Of a stretch of DNA of 64,000 bases, positions 1-11,222 are shown in pieces. This DNA comes from Erpobdella octoculata (Eukaryota > Annelida > Clitellata > Hirudinida > Erpobdellidae), in NCBI GenBank assembly GCA_963978895.1, contig OZ022239.1, forward strand, positions 18,294,389-18,358,388, given 5' to 3'. How positions within the stretch are numbered: position 1 is the stretch's first letter; the number at the start of each line of letters is the position of its first letter. Made by a program: the position numbers and the translations under genes. The notes beneath the pieces are model-generated. The model was not told the origin of the DNA, ran no database searches, and saw only the letters and a program-made list of their open reading frames with translations.

Positions 1-815
1 GCATTTTGAATAAAAATGTTTTATTTTCCTGAGGATGCTTCTTTTTTTTATATGATGCTTTTATAAGTCATTTATATAAAACTCTCACAATGTTCTATTT
101 TCTACCATATTATTCCCCTGAGATTTCATAACATGAACTGGGAGCACAACCAATAAGAGATAAGATTGAATCATCGTTTTTTCATGCATTTTTACAAAAT
201 TTGTATGCTGAAATGTTTCACTTGAACCAATTTCAAAGAATATTTCTTAAATTATTCATATTTATTGCTTACACTTTCTGTTATAAAACAAAATTAGGCT
301 GAAAAATTGTGAAAGACAATAAATTCAGTGTTTCTTAGTTTTGTGTGCGAATAAAAAGCATTTTTGATTGCTTGTGGTAGATATAATATTCTAACTTTAA
401 AATCTAACTTTACATAATTTTATTAAATACAATTAATTGATTGATGGTGATCACGTTATTTCAAAAACAATAATAATGAAATTTCATGTTTTAACGCAAT
501 TCTATCGTACTATTGTACGGGTTTTTGCATCCTATTGACATCTAAAGGTTCAAAAATACAAACTTCAGACACTTATTTGGATCCGCAATTTAAAAATCCT
601 AAATAAGAATTATGACATCATAAAAAAATCTAGCAGTATGCTATGAGTGATTGAATGGGAAATCCTTTTTAAAGACGCAGTCCCACTATAATCTCACGAG
701 GATTTAGATTTTCATTTGAAATGCGTAAAGAAATTTTATCAGTATGTGATTGGAGAATCTACAAACCAGTTAATAGCTTTGAAAAAATGACGTAATACTT
801 TCTGACTGACCTACT

Positions 816-885
816 CAGTGGCGTAGAGTTGGTTTCAGCCGCTCAGGGCAAAAAGGCGAAAAACTCGCCGCCCCTCATTTAGATG
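816..885 (+). repeat. hAT-type terminal fragment (CAGTGGCGTAG family)
   Basis: Begins CAGTGGCGTAG, like the TIR of the complete hAT element at 36643-38726, and is followed by the same kind of GC-rich sub-terminal sequence (cgccgcccctc). No matching right end or 8-bp duplication was found, so this is probably a one-ended relic. Confidence 0.45.
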
Positions 886-2324
886 TTGACGTTTTTGCAA
901 AACAAAAAGTCGATAACTGTAAGTCCGGAGATTTAAAACTGGACAAATTATGTCTTAAAAATGATCGGGGGAGGAGTGAAATTTATTTTGTTTTCTGCCT
1001 TAAAAAGAACCGCCCACGCATTTAGAACAATTGAATTAATTATAAAACGACGTTTTTGAATTCAGATACTTTAAGATGGCTTAATCTTGTCCGGTTATCA
1101 TTGTCAAACTGGTGTTCATTTTGGAAAGTTCTATGAAGCAACATTTTGTTGAAATCGTTTTTGCATTTTTACCTGCCATTTGTTCAACAAAGCAAATTGA
1201 AAGTAAACATCGTTAATTAATCACTTGGCATTGATTATTTTTGTTAATAGAAAAATAAAAATGTATACAATTATACAATTTACAGGATTACGTTTTAATA
1301 ATGATAAATATTTCAATCCTAAAGTAGCAAAAGATTTTTGCAAAAAAGTGACAACATCCTCCAACACACAAAAATGTGTCCAAATAGGTTAGTATGTATC
1401 TCGGTATCCATTGCATATCCGTGTTTTTGTATTTTTGTATTCATTGCACTTACAGTTCAACTGAATAAATTATATTAATTCTATTTAATGTATTCATAAT
1501 TCATTGCATTCATTGTATCTATTATATGCATTGTAGTCATTGAATTCCTTACATTAATTGTATTGATTCTTTTAATTATTTTGTATTAATTTAAATGCAG
1601 TAATTATTTTTTTATAAATTGTGTCAGTTATTTGTTAGCACGTGTTAAAAAATTACCGCAAAATTATTTGATTTATTTATTTGTTGAGAAATTTAAAAAG
1701 AAGTTTGTTATTGGTTGCGTGTATATGTAAGTTGAGATGTGACAAGTATTGAGAATGTCCTCTTATTTAATTTGGTCAGATCCACAATAATTCGAGATCA
1801 TCAGGAAAACTAACGATGTAGAACAAAACTACAGATTAATAAACATTGCCTTCTTAAAATAAGTAGTGTTGAAAATTTCCGGAAACTTACATAACATTTT
1901 CGTCGGGAAAATTTCCACCAGTGAAATATTCCATTAATTAAATTAAAATTTTTTTTTAATTAAATTTAATTGTTTTAAAATATAAGAAAATGCCAGCGAT
2001 AATGCACTTGAAAAAGTCATGTTTCTGGGTTGCAACTGGGGTAATTAACAATTTATTTCTGATGTCATCATTGACATAGAAAAGAACATAAAAATTAATA
2101 TCTGCTGCTCCAGAGGCACTGAAGTTCATTTGTAGTAAATTAGAACAGATATTTCGGGAATTGGGTGATTAATTTAGCAAAGAGGATAAATACTCAATCC
2201 GCAATGAAAGTTAATACTACCATTATATGAATTGAACTTGTGAAACCTGCTGTGAAAAAGTGTGCATGGTTTGCAAAACTAATAAAGTATTATAAATAAA
2301 CTTAATTTTAATGTAAAGTTGATT

Positions 2325-2484
2325 AACAAGTAAAGGAAAAAACGAGTTTTTTAACACAAACTTTTATTTCAAATACACTCGATTTAGAAATACAAAAGAT
2401 GTTCAAATTAAGTTTTTTTTTAATTGAATCATGTATTGTCATCCAATATAAAACTATGCTGAAAGTTTTATATTGGATGACAAT
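2325..2484 (+). repeat. Dispersed repeat ending in a 21-bp perfect hairpin
   Basis: 2325-2470 matches the reverse complement of about 35650-35800 (shared runs include aacaagtaaaggaaaaa and ttaattgaatcatgtatt). In this copy 2435-2455 and 2464-2484 are perfect inverted arms around an 8-nt loop. The other copy does not keep the perfect palindrome. Confidence 0.6.
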
Positions 2485-2773
2485 TGTTGCTCCGAAACTC
2501 TTCAAAATTAAGAACAAAAATGTTTCAATCACCACCTTGTTCAATTATTTGTTACATGGTTGACTTGTCTCCCTGGGTCAATTGACGAGCTGGGTTAATT
2601 GTCTTTCTGGGTCAAGTGTCTCCTTAAGTTAATTGTCACGAAACAAAACCCTCATTCAACTATAAGCAGTACCTATGACATTTTCTTTTACGTATTGTTT
2701 TCATAAAAAAATTAAAATTATTTTATAGTGAAACTCGAATTTATTAAATTCTGCAAAAACTGTTCTTCTCTAG

Positions 2774-2922
2774 CCAGTTATTCGTTTCGGTCATTAACAA
2801 AAGAAGAGCTGCTTTTTGTTTTTCTTTTTCACAATTACGATCCCATCGCAAGAGCGGTAATGGATAACTCGAAAACAGTTGAAGTTTCAATTGACTTCCT
2901 TCTTATGAGGATACATGGTCTC
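2774..2922 (+). CDS. Receptor exon: start of the extracellular domain
   Basis: The acceptor is tgttcttctctag at 2761-2773 and the donor is GTATGT at 2923. It reads ...LFHNYDPIARAVMDNSKTVEV..., the conserved helix/strand that opens the ligand-binding domain (family pattern Y-x-P-x-x-R-P-V). At 149 bp it is close to the equivalent vertebrate exon. It enters in phase 1 and leaves in phase 0. The open frame continues upstream, but the splice signal and homology start here. Confidence 0.85.
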
Positions 2923-5900
2923 GTATGTTTATTAATGTTTTGTTTGTAGGGGTTCGTCTGCTTGTTTGTTTGTTTGTTTATTCGTTTGTTTGTCTGTTCA
3001 TCTGTTTGTTTGTTTGTCTGCTTGTCTGTTTGTCTGTTTATTCGTTTGTTTGTCTGTTCATCTGTTTGTTTGTTTGTTCGTCTGCTTGTTTGTTTGTTTG
3101 TTTGTTTATTTGTTCGTCTATTTGTTTGTTTGTTTGTCTGCTTGTTTGTTTGTTTGTCTGCTTGTTTGTTTGTTTGTTTGTTTATTTGTTCGTCTATTTG
3201 TTTGTTTGTTCGTCTGTTGGTTTGATTAGTATTTTGTTTTTAATATCGTGATAGCAAAAAATATATAAATAAAAAGTAGTAACACTGATAAATTTTATTG
3301 GATAATTTATTGAATTTTGTTTTCAAATGTCAACAGGATGAAAGAAGTCAGGTTTTAACAACTACAGGGTTGATCGTTGCGGTGAGAAAAAATGAGAAGT
3401 TTTTTTTAAATTATAAGTTTGAGTTTAAGAAATTATATCTAAATTATTATGTCTGTAAATAAATATTTAATTAAATTCAATAATTATTTTTATTAAACAT
3501 TGAAGCAAAATCCAGTTTTGCTTTTGGGTTAATAATTTTAATTTGAAGAAAAAATGTTGTGCAACATAAAAATTCTAGTTGAAAAATTATTTCACATTTA
3601 AGTAAATTATTTTAAACTTTAATAAATTTATTATTTCAAACGCTAATAAATTATTTCCAACTTTTAAATTGCAGCATTGTATGGTTTGAATAAATATTTA
3701 AATTCTTTCAATAGACTATTTCAACACCACACGTTTTGATTAGTTGTGCGGTCGTTCGACATGATATCACGTGATCGTGGTCATGTTTGTATAAAAAAAA
3801 TCTAGACCTATCTTAAATTACGTGTCACAAATTTTTTTTCATTTCTTTCCTTTTGTGTATCTGCTTGTTTCTCTTTCGGTTTTTTATCTCTCTCTTTTTT
3901 TCTCTCTTTCCTTTTCTCCATCTCCCCTTTTTCTTTTCTCTGTTTTTCTATCTCTGTTTTTTTTTCTTTTTTCTCTTTTCTTTTTTTTTCTTTTTCTCTT
4001 TCTCTTTCTATCTTTTTTTCTCTCTCTCCCCCTATCTCTTGAAAAAAACCGAAAATAGCAGGTTCCAATAATGTTGGAGTAAACAGCAATACATCATCCA
4101 TATACATTCAATATTAAAACTTTTGTCACCTCTTCACAACCACTCCCTGTTACCTCACTACCTCTTATCTCTTTTCTTCCTTCCCTTCACAAGTCGTCAC
4201 AAATTTCTCAACTCCAAGTGTGCGACGCCATTTATGGACGGCCCGTAAATGAGTTTCCATAACAGAACATACACGCTTGTAATTGGATTCCATACATCAA
4301 AGAATGAAAATAAATATTTTAAAACAATTTCAAAATTTAAAATTAAAATCAAAATCAAGAAAATTTCTTTAAAAAACTCGATGTGCCAATTTCCTTTATT
4401 AAATTTTTTATTTAAATAATTTTTTTAATTAAAAAATGTGTTTACGTATGCTGAATCAATGTTTGTAGGAGTGGTTTGACGAACGTCTGACATGGAAACC
4501 AGAATTGTTTGGAAATTTAACTAACGTTATTGTTGCACCTGACAAAATTTGGCTACCAGAACTAGCAGTCATGAACGGGCAAGTTGATCCGGTTGTGATA
4601 ATTCCTGATGTGTAAAAATTAATTATGAAACAATTAGGCGTTTAAAAAGTAGGAACAAAATTTGGTGATATTTTGAATTGCTCACACAAATAAATAAAAG
4701 TTAAATGCTTGATTTGCAGTTTTTTGAGCGCCTTTGAATTTACGAAAAGGCGCTATATAAATTCATTTTGATTGATTGATAGTGAAGCTTTTTTAAATTT
4801 TTTCTAAGCAAATAAATTCAAATTTTTAAAAAAATGTTTGCTTTTATTTAATAAAAAAAAAATATTTTATTTAATAGAGCAGAAGAACTGATTCCAAATT
4901 TTGATCAAATAAGAATCTCATTGAGTAACGACGGTAAACTTCACTGGGAACCTGGAGGAATCTTCAAAACGACCTGCGATATCGACATCGGCTACTTTCC
5001 TTTCGACACACAACACTGCCCTCTTATCATAGGAGCCTATTCTTATCACAGCAATAAGGTTAACATTACAAACGCATCGTCATTTGTTTCGATGCACGAA
5101 TTTCGAATAAACGGAGAATGGCACGTGTTTGCTTCCGAAGCAAGTTGGAATGTCACACAGCTTGATTCAAGCAAAGATGAAGACTGTTTAGGTTATAATT
5201 TTATTGTGATTATATTTTAAATTGTTGAAAATTTCATCAAGCGTTTATAACAAATATTAAAGTTATGTTTAGTAAAAAAGTGATTAAGTTGTTGGTGTTA
5301 TATTTAGCTGACGAACGTGACCTATTGACAATTTTTAAACAGGTTATTCACACGTTATTTTTACACTTCACTTGAAACGTCGGTGCAAGTATTACATCAT
5401 GAACATTGTCTTGCCATGCATGATGCTGTCCATCTTGATAATGATTGGTTTTTGTTTACCACCTGAGGCAGGTGAAAAAATTGCTCTGGGCATATCTGTA
5501 CTACTGGCCTTTACTGTTTTTCTTATGACGATAGCTGATAACATACCAAGAACTTCTTCTGCAACTCCTCTAATAGGTCAGTTATTTTTATTCTGCGTAC
5601 ATATTTTTTATGCCTATTTATAGCAGAACATTTTTGTCAACTGTTCAAGTATGCAAATAGAATTAGTGAAATCTTTTTGTCCATCGCTCTCGAGTCGAGT
5701 ATAATATAGATTGATTGCGTGTTTTATTCAAAAGAGCAACACAATTCGTTTAGTTTGCGTGTTGTCATTCAATAGAAGGGCTTGCCAGGATGCACTGTGG
5801 ATTCAGGAAACGTGAATGAATCCGAAAGACTCTATGGCAATATTGCATTTAAAATGCGTGCAGTGGCGTAGCTATGGTTTTTGGCGCCCAGGGACAAGGT

Positions 5901-8900
5901 CCAAGAAATGCGCTCCTAGAAAATCCCATCTCTCAACTTTTTCTCCAAAATAGCTAATGGCCGAGAGAGGGAGGTTGGTCGTAGGTGCTTTTTTCAAAAA
6001 TTTTCCAAAACCTTATTTGTTTCTAAAAAAAATAAAGCTAAATAAAATAATTTTTTTTTGGTCACTGATATTGCACCCCCTCCTGCCTAGCGCCCGGTAA
6101 CAACTGTCTCTCCTTCCCCTTCCCTATGCCGCTGAATGCGTGTTCTCGTCTGATTGCTAATGAGAATAGCATGAAAGTATCAGCTGTGGCATGTAAGCAG
6201 GAGCACTATGAGAGAGGATATTATGGTACAATAAGCAGAGTTTGAACGTCACTCTTGTCGATAGACGGAACCAGTGTAATTGTGGAAGTAGTGGCGTGAT
6301 GTGGTCCCGCCAAGAAATGCCACCGAGACGAGCAGCGGCATGAAGAACCTCGGTGAGCGGATGGAGAGTAGTCACCGGCAGATCCGCAATGACCACGTTA
6401 CTGTAAAGTTGCCTTTAACATTTAATTTTTGTGCTAAAATCATTAATGGGCTTTTAACTGAAGTGATTATCTCAGAAGATTCCAAGTTGCTGCAATTAAA
6501 AAGAAAATAACAGCAAAGACAAGTAAATTAGTAGGTAAACTGCGTCCTTTTTATGCGTTTATCAAATGAAACTTTTTTCTATGTATCAAAACGACAGCTT
6601 TTTTAGTGAAATTTCAGAGTTGCTTCAGCAGTGACCAAAGTGCATAATTTGTCTGAAAAAGTTTCTACCGAAAGTTTCAGTTGCTTTATTTAGTGTCGTA
6701 CATATTTTTAGTTTTGTATATTTTCTTTCAAGAATGGAAGTTTTACATCTAAGCAGATAATTTTTTAAATAAAAAAATTCTCAATTCTAAAAATCTTTCT
6801 AACATTATAGCTAAGAAAAAGTTATTTCGATTTGGACATCCAGGACAAAAACATATCTTTTCCAACATCTTCTTTATCAATTTAATTTAATAAATCATTT
6901 TTAACTAAACTTTTAGGAAAGAATTTTGCAGTTTTTTAACGTTTTAAATTATAGACTCATAGAGTCAAATAAAAAACAATGGTTTTCTCGACAGCACCAG
7001 TCTGTATAAACTAGACCGGTGTTACATCGGACAAATTTAAAATTGGAACGTCATAATTTTTTTCAACTGAATTCGTATTGTAATTGCTTGAATAATTTTT
7101 TCTTATTCTTGCAACAAAACTGAATAAGTTATAAGATATGAAAACATTAAAGTCATCTAAATACTAAATATGTGAAATATGTGAGAATTAAAAATTTAAG
7201 AAACTTTTGACCCAATATGGAAAAATATTTTTATTAAAAAATTTTAAATTTAAAAATTAAACATCGCTTTCTTTAAATAAACTAAAAATTTAAAGCTCGT
7301 TTTTCTACATAAAATTTGTATATTTTTTTTTTAATTTTTAATTGGTTTTATTTTATAATTCTTTCAAATTTTGTCCAATCGATCTGAAAATTTAATAGAA
7401 GGTAAAATTACAGAAACAAATAAACTCATTAAATTTTAACTCAATTGTGAGAATTATAAATATAAGCAATTTTCAAACCAAAATGAAATAAACAAATATT
7501 TCATTAAAATATTTTAAATTAAGAAATTAAATATTGTTTTTCTTAAGAAACCAAAAGTTGATAGTTTGTTTTTTTACATAAAATTTTAAATTTTTAAAAT
7601 TTTTTAGAGGTTTTATTGATTTTATTTTATAATTCACTTATACTTTGTCAAATCAATCTAAAAATTTAGCAAAATGTAAAGTCTAAAAGGACAAATAAAC
7701 CCACAAAATTTCAACTTGATTGGATAACGGGTCAAGTTAATAAAAAGGATTCAAAAGTCAATAGAATCATTTGGAGAGAGATTTCAGTGAACATTTCAAT
7801 GGACTATATTTTCTCTTTTTGATTATGAAGAAGCGCACGAGCACTTAAATAAACGATCTCAAAACTAAACCATTATGGAAGATTTCATATTCATATGTTA
7901 TATAAACTTGTTCAGGGACATTACCAATACAGTTTTTCAAATATCTAAACTGCTAACAATGTTTCATAAACATGTTGATTGTTTATGGACCATTTAATGG
8001 TTTCAAAGTTTTTAATAATAGAATTTTACTGTTTGCTTTTAGTATGTATGTTAACAAATTGTATATAGCCAGATAATTATATTTCATTTTAGTGCGTTAG
8101 AGAAACTTTGTTTTAAAAAAATATCATTTTCTCTTGGTTTAACTTTATGTATTTTTATTACTATGCAACATCACTCATATATTCACAGTAATAAATATTC
8201 CGAGAAGATAAACTAAATTAGATTGATGAAAAAATAGGACATGTTATTTATGTTGATTTAAAAACAAATAAATTTAATTAATTATAACTAATATAAATAA
8301 TTTGTATCCACAAAACAAATTTTGTTCATGAAATGTTACGGTCAAAAATACCGAAAAATATTGAGAACCACATTGTAGGAGCAGTTCTGTGTGAAATATG
8401 ACGCATTAAAGAATGTTCTATTTAGGGACCGCCCATGAATGATGTCACGCACTTGAAGGAGCGAAAGAGTCTGTAACGGGAAGCTTTTTAAAAATGTCTT
8501 GCCAGAAAAACAAAAATACTTTTTGAGCTTTTCCATGAATATTTGTTCAGTGTGTATATTTGTAATTTTTAACTTTTTTTTTATTGTCCAATTTTTTCAA
8601 ACGAGAGTCCCTTTGTTAATACAAGCCTACTTATGTGAACAGTACATTGGGGATGGGAAAGTAAAAATTTGGTGACAGCATATTAGAGAGATTTGAGAAG
8701 GATAAAAAATCGTACAAAATCGCGCCTCGACTTATACGGATGATGCTCAGCTGAAATAAAACTGAGAGCCAAAAAAGAGGCCTCTTTGTGAGAGGTTTCA
8801 AATTTGCTCAACTGACAAACTTAATTGCAATTCCACTTTTTAACAAACTTTGAAGTAATTCTGCCACAAAAATATTCGTAAATATAATTACGTTATTGAT

Positions 8901-10997
8901 TCATACTAAAAAATATTAGTTTATTATTATTTTAATTCGATTGAATTAACCAACAAGAACTTTAAACTTTTTATAAAAAAATGAATACGGTTTTTTAAAT
9001 ATTTTTTATTAGCTTCAAATGTCTGTGTTTGTGGAATTCTGGGAAGCATGCCTTGTGGATAAAGGCTAATTAACTCACTTCCAACGTCCAATCAACCTGA
9101 AACGTTTGGCACATAGACTCTATTAAATTAGAAAGAAATCGAGATTGCTTATAAAACATTTATACCAAAAACTGTGCTTTTATTGTCATTTGTTCCAACC
9201 AGATTTGGCACAAATTTTCCACTACAACTTTGCTACTTGCCACTAGCACTAGGCGAACCATAGACTTATACTATATATCTGGACATGCAATGCCTGCAAA
9301 TTGCGCGATGCAAGTTAAGATGGCCTTTTCACCAGGGCCAAGGCTGGTTATAAAAAAATATATCCTGATTCACTTGACCAATCTATTTTTTTTTATTAAA
9401 ATATTTGAAACAAATTTTTTGGATAATTTTAAAGTAAAATTTTTTTTCTAAAGATTGCTGTGCTTGTGGTATAAACCTAAAACGCCGTTGATCACGTGGT
9501 ACTAGGGCCATACAATTTCGCTTTAATTTGTCCTTGCTACTTACTATAGGCACATACGGGGCATTGCGTGTCTAGGTATATAAAGTATAAACTATAAGTC
9601 TATGAGGCGAACATTTCCCAGAAAAATCAAAAATTTGAGAGCGTTAGCAAAAACCAACTGAACAAAAGTGAATTTAATCTGAACTATACAAAATTACATC
9701 TTATAAAGCTTATTGCTCGATTGCAGTCTGAAATGCGACATGCAAAAGGAGGCGCCACCATCTTCGTTCCATTATTATTTTACCGTTCAAGATGTCACTT
9801 TTAATAATTAGAAACAGGCTCGTACAGCACATAAAGTAGCAGAATGTGATATTGAAATTGAAATGCAATAACTTTATTGAAGTTATTTTATTTAATTATA
9901 ATTGTATAATCATAATCATTATTATCATTAATAATATTATTATACATTTGAAATTAATAAATATTTCAGTGACACATCTAATGGTGACGATGTTTCTTGG
10001 AACTACATCCATCTGCATGACTGTTTTTATTCTGAATGTCCATCACAGAGGATCACGTGGTCATCTCATTCCTGATTGGCTTGGAAAACTTTGTTTTATT
10101 TATATTTCTAAAATTCTGTGCATGGAAACATTGTACAATCGTTGGTCCAACGTTACTCATGTATCAACAGTAGATGTAAAAGAGGCCGAGTTAACATATC
10201 CAAATACAGATTCGCCAGAGATGTTTCGAAAAGAAAACTTTAAAACAATTACAAATGAAAACGCTTGTGTGGGTTTAACGAATTTGATTCAAAGTGCCAG
10301 CTCTTTCAATTTGAAGAAAATATGTCGACATAAAAGATCAGATTCTGAAGTATGGCAAAGGGTTAACACCTCGGACATTTCATCCCAAGAAAACATGAAA
10401 AAGGCGTCGAACAAAATAATTTGCAAGTATTGCAACGAAATGGAAATTTCCAGATGGAACACTGAAAATCTTCTCCACAAAAGTAATTTGTTATCAAAAA
10501 TTAATAATAAAAACTCAAAAAAGAAAAATATAAGTGAACGGTTCGATAGAACAACGAACATAGAAAAGGCTCTCGTTTATCATAAATCATTAGAAAATAT
10601 CGGAACAATATATGGCGAACGTTGTTTCCAATCGTGCAATCAATCGGACAAGGAGCAAGTCACCCCAGTGTGCAGCACCAGCTGCCAAATGATGAAGATG
10701 AAATCGTGCGAGAGTGATCGTGCAAGAAGTATTGTTTCAGCCGATTCTGATGTTCATGTTATTGCTCTAAAAGCTCAAAAAAACAAAAAAGAAGCAAAAA
10801 TAATAAATTTAAACAATGAAACGTGCGGGGCTGTGGTATACACAGACGTGAACATAAACACAGTGAAAGAGTGGCAAGAGTTAGCTAGAATTTTCGATCG
10901 TCTTTTCTTTTGGATTTTGTTCCTTCTCATGATGTTTTCGTCGTTTATATTTTTTCTATTTCCAAAAATTATGGACAAGGAGGTTGAAGAAACTTAA
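2774..10997 (+). CDS. Cys-loop ligand-gated channel subunit, nicotinic acetylcholine receptor-like (six exons, 5' partial)
   Basis: Exons 2774-2922, 3337-3381, 4469-4611, 4878-5191, 5343-5576 and 9970-10997 join on GT-AG introns with compatible phases and give about 636 residues to the stop. Seen: the N-terminal YDPIARAV block, the 15-residue micro-exon, a Cys-loop with exactly 13 residues between cysteines (CDIDIGYFPFDTQHC), M1, the GEKIALGISVLLAFTVFL M2 with the Glu typical of cation channels, M3, a long M3-M4 loop and M4 before the stop. Known for the family: pentameric plasma-membrane channels opened by a small ligand. Odd: the loop-B Trp is Tyr (GAYSYHS), the loop-A Tyr is Met (LPELAVMN), and only one Cys stands where alpha subunits have a CC pair. 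I infer a divergent non-alpha-type subunit, or one with another ligand. The signal peptide and any exon upstream of 2774 are missing. Confidence 0.9.
2949..3224 (+). repeat. (TTTG)n-derived microsatellite
   Basis: Tetranucleotide array of tttg, tctg, ttcg and ttat units in the intron after 2922. It is open in three frames only because of the repeat. Confidence 0.9.
3337..3381 (+). CDS. Receptor micro-exon (45 bp)
   Basis: Lies between caacag and gtgaga and encodes DERSQVLTTTGLIVA. This matches the family's (V)DE-x-x-Q-x-L-T-T segment and is exactly the 45-bp length typical of the third nicotinic receptor exon. It is phase 0 on both sides, so it joins 2922 to 4469 without a frame change. It is too short for ORF-length filters and is easily missed. 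Confidence 0.88.
3831..4036 (+). repeat. Polypyrimidine (T/C-rich) tract in a receptor intron
   Basis: About 200 bp of nearly pure T and C on the + strand (tctctt, ttttct units). Could form unusual DNA structure; no coding signal. Confidence 0.85.
4205..4260 (-). repeat. DNA-transposon terminal fragment (GTCCATAAATGGCGTC type)
   Basis: The reverse complement reads GGGCCGTCCATAAATGGCGTC, resembling GGGACCGCCCATGAATGATGTC at about 8425. I believe such ends belong to a widespread animal DNA-transposon class, but I cannot name it from this fragment. Confidence 0.35.
4469..4611 (+). CDS. Receptor exon: loop D/A region
   Basis: The acceptor is gtttgtag and the donor is gtaaaa at 4612; it leaves in phase 2. 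It begins EWFDERLTWKPELF (family W-x-D-x-R-L-x-W) and contains IWLPELAVMN, where canonical subunits read W-x-P-D-x-x-x-Y-N. The usual loop-A Tyr is therefore Met and Asp is Glu. Confidence 0.88.
4710..4785 (+). repeat. SINE 3' tail in a receptor intron
   Basis: Contains gcgcctttgaatttacg, then aaaaggcgctatataaat and a short attgattgattg tail. The same GCGC...AAAAGGCGCTATA tail ends the tRNA-derived SINE at 17840-18058. Only the tail remains. Confidence 0.55.
4878..5191 (+). CDS. Receptor exon: Cys-loop and loops E, B and C
   Basis: The acceptor is ttaatag and the donor is gttata at 5192. The first base completes a Val codon from the previous exon, giving ...PDVAEELIPNFDQIRIS. The Cys-loop is intact. 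Loop B reads GAYSYHS instead of the usual GSWTYDG. The loop-C region ends ...KDEDCLGY, with a single cysteine. N-glycosylation-like sites occur at NIT and NVT. Confidence 0.9.
5343..5576 (+). CDS. Receptor exon: end of extracellular domain, M1 and M2
   Basis: The acceptor is tttttaaacag and the donor is gtcagt at 5577 (phase 1 in and out). It reads FTLHLKRRCKYYIMNIVLPC (M1 start), then PPEAGEKIALGISVLLAFT (M2) and DNIPRTSSATPLIG. The Glu at the inner end of M2 (GEK) is the usual mark of cation selectivity. Confidence 0.92.
5861..6134. mobile_element. hAT MITE with a perfect 8-bp TSD, in a receptor intron
   Basis: Starts CAGTGGCGTAGCTATGG and ends CCCTATGCCGCTG, matching the TIRs of the autonomous-type hAT at 36643-38726. 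It is flanked by AATGCGTG at 5853-5860 and 6135-6142. At 274 bp it has no coding capacity, so it is a non-autonomous derivative mobilised in trans. Confidence 0.92.
6157..6420 (-). pseudogene. LINE reverse-transcriptase C-terminal fragment
   Basis: The minus strand reads ...RDHITPLLPQLHWFRLSTRV and then FKLCLLYHNILSHSAPAYMP. This resembles the segment after the RT domain in CR1/L2/Rex1-like LINEs (family: I-T-P-x-L-x-x-L-H-W-L-P-V-x-x-R-I-x-F-K). There is no catalytic core, so it is a short dead relic in the receptor intron. Confidence 0.7.
6430..9250. other. Intron DNA without recognised genes
   Basis: AT-rich intron sequence. The only recognisable piece is a transposon-end-like stretch at about 8424-8450 (gggaccgcccatgaatgatg). 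No exon-like segment that fits the receptor's phase was found. Confidence 0.6.
9259..9604. mobile_element. MITE with imperfect TIRs and an 8-bp TSD
   Basis: The left end CATAGACTTATACTATATAT is repeated inverted at the right end (...actataagtctatg), with a shared inner GCAATGCC. It is flanked by AGGCGAAC at 9251-9258 and 9605-9612. The 8-bp duplication points to the hAT superfamily. 346 bp, non-coding. Confidence 0.85.
9970..10997 (+). CDS. Receptor last exon: M3, cytoplasmic loop and M4
   Basis: The acceptor is aaatatttcag at 9959-9969; the intron from 5577 is 4.4 kb. It starts VTHLMVTMFLGTTSICMTVF (M3), then FILNVHHRG, a roughly 265-residue charged, Cys-containing cytoplasmic loop, a pre-M4 helix and M4 (FFWILFLLMMFSSFIFFLF), with the stop at 10995-10997. 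The open frame upstream of 9970 is intronic. The loop is longer than in most vertebrate subunits. Confidence 0.92.
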
Positions 10998-11097
10998 GTT
11001 GTTTTGTAGAATTACAGAACATTATTACATGTAGGTGTCTTGCTGTGAGGTATACACTCGGGTATACATTTCTTTTAGACGGAAAAAATAATTAAAT

Positions 11098-11222
11098 GAG
11101 TAGAATAGTCGGTTTCAATAAATTAGCCGGTATCATTTAATTAGTCGGTATCATTAATTAGTCGGTATTATTGAATTAGTCGATATCATTGAATTAGTTG
11201 GTATTATTAAATTAGTTGATAA
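11098..11222 (+). repeat. 18-bp tandem repeat 3' of the receptor
   Basis: About 6.5 units of the type AGTCGGTATCATTGAATT, with scattered substitutions, starting about 100 bp after the receptor stop. Possibly within the 3' UTR. Confidence 0.85.

Larger units (their letters stand above)
1..2773. other. Non-coding DNA upstream of the receptor gene
   Basis: AT-rich DNA with stops in all frames and no domain I recognise. The signal-peptide exon of the receptor that begins at 2774 should lie here or beyond the left edge. I found no ATG followed by a hydrophobic leader and a GT donor of suitable phase. The only structured pieces are a hAT-end fragment near 816 and a palindromic repeat at 2325-2484. 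Confidence 0.6.

Noticed and set aside
2728..2773. Receptor start at the ORF beginning at 2728
   Set aside because: No ATG and no signal peptide; a good acceptor at 2773 and family similarity begin the exon at 2774.
2925..3251. Cys/Leu/Val-rich FVCLFVCL ORFs resembling membrane peptides
   Set aside because: Translation of a TTTG/TCTG microsatellite in three frames, within a receptor intron.
3808..4107. Lys/Glu-rich 99-codon ORF
   Set aside because: Reverse strand of the polypyrimidine tract in a receptor intron.
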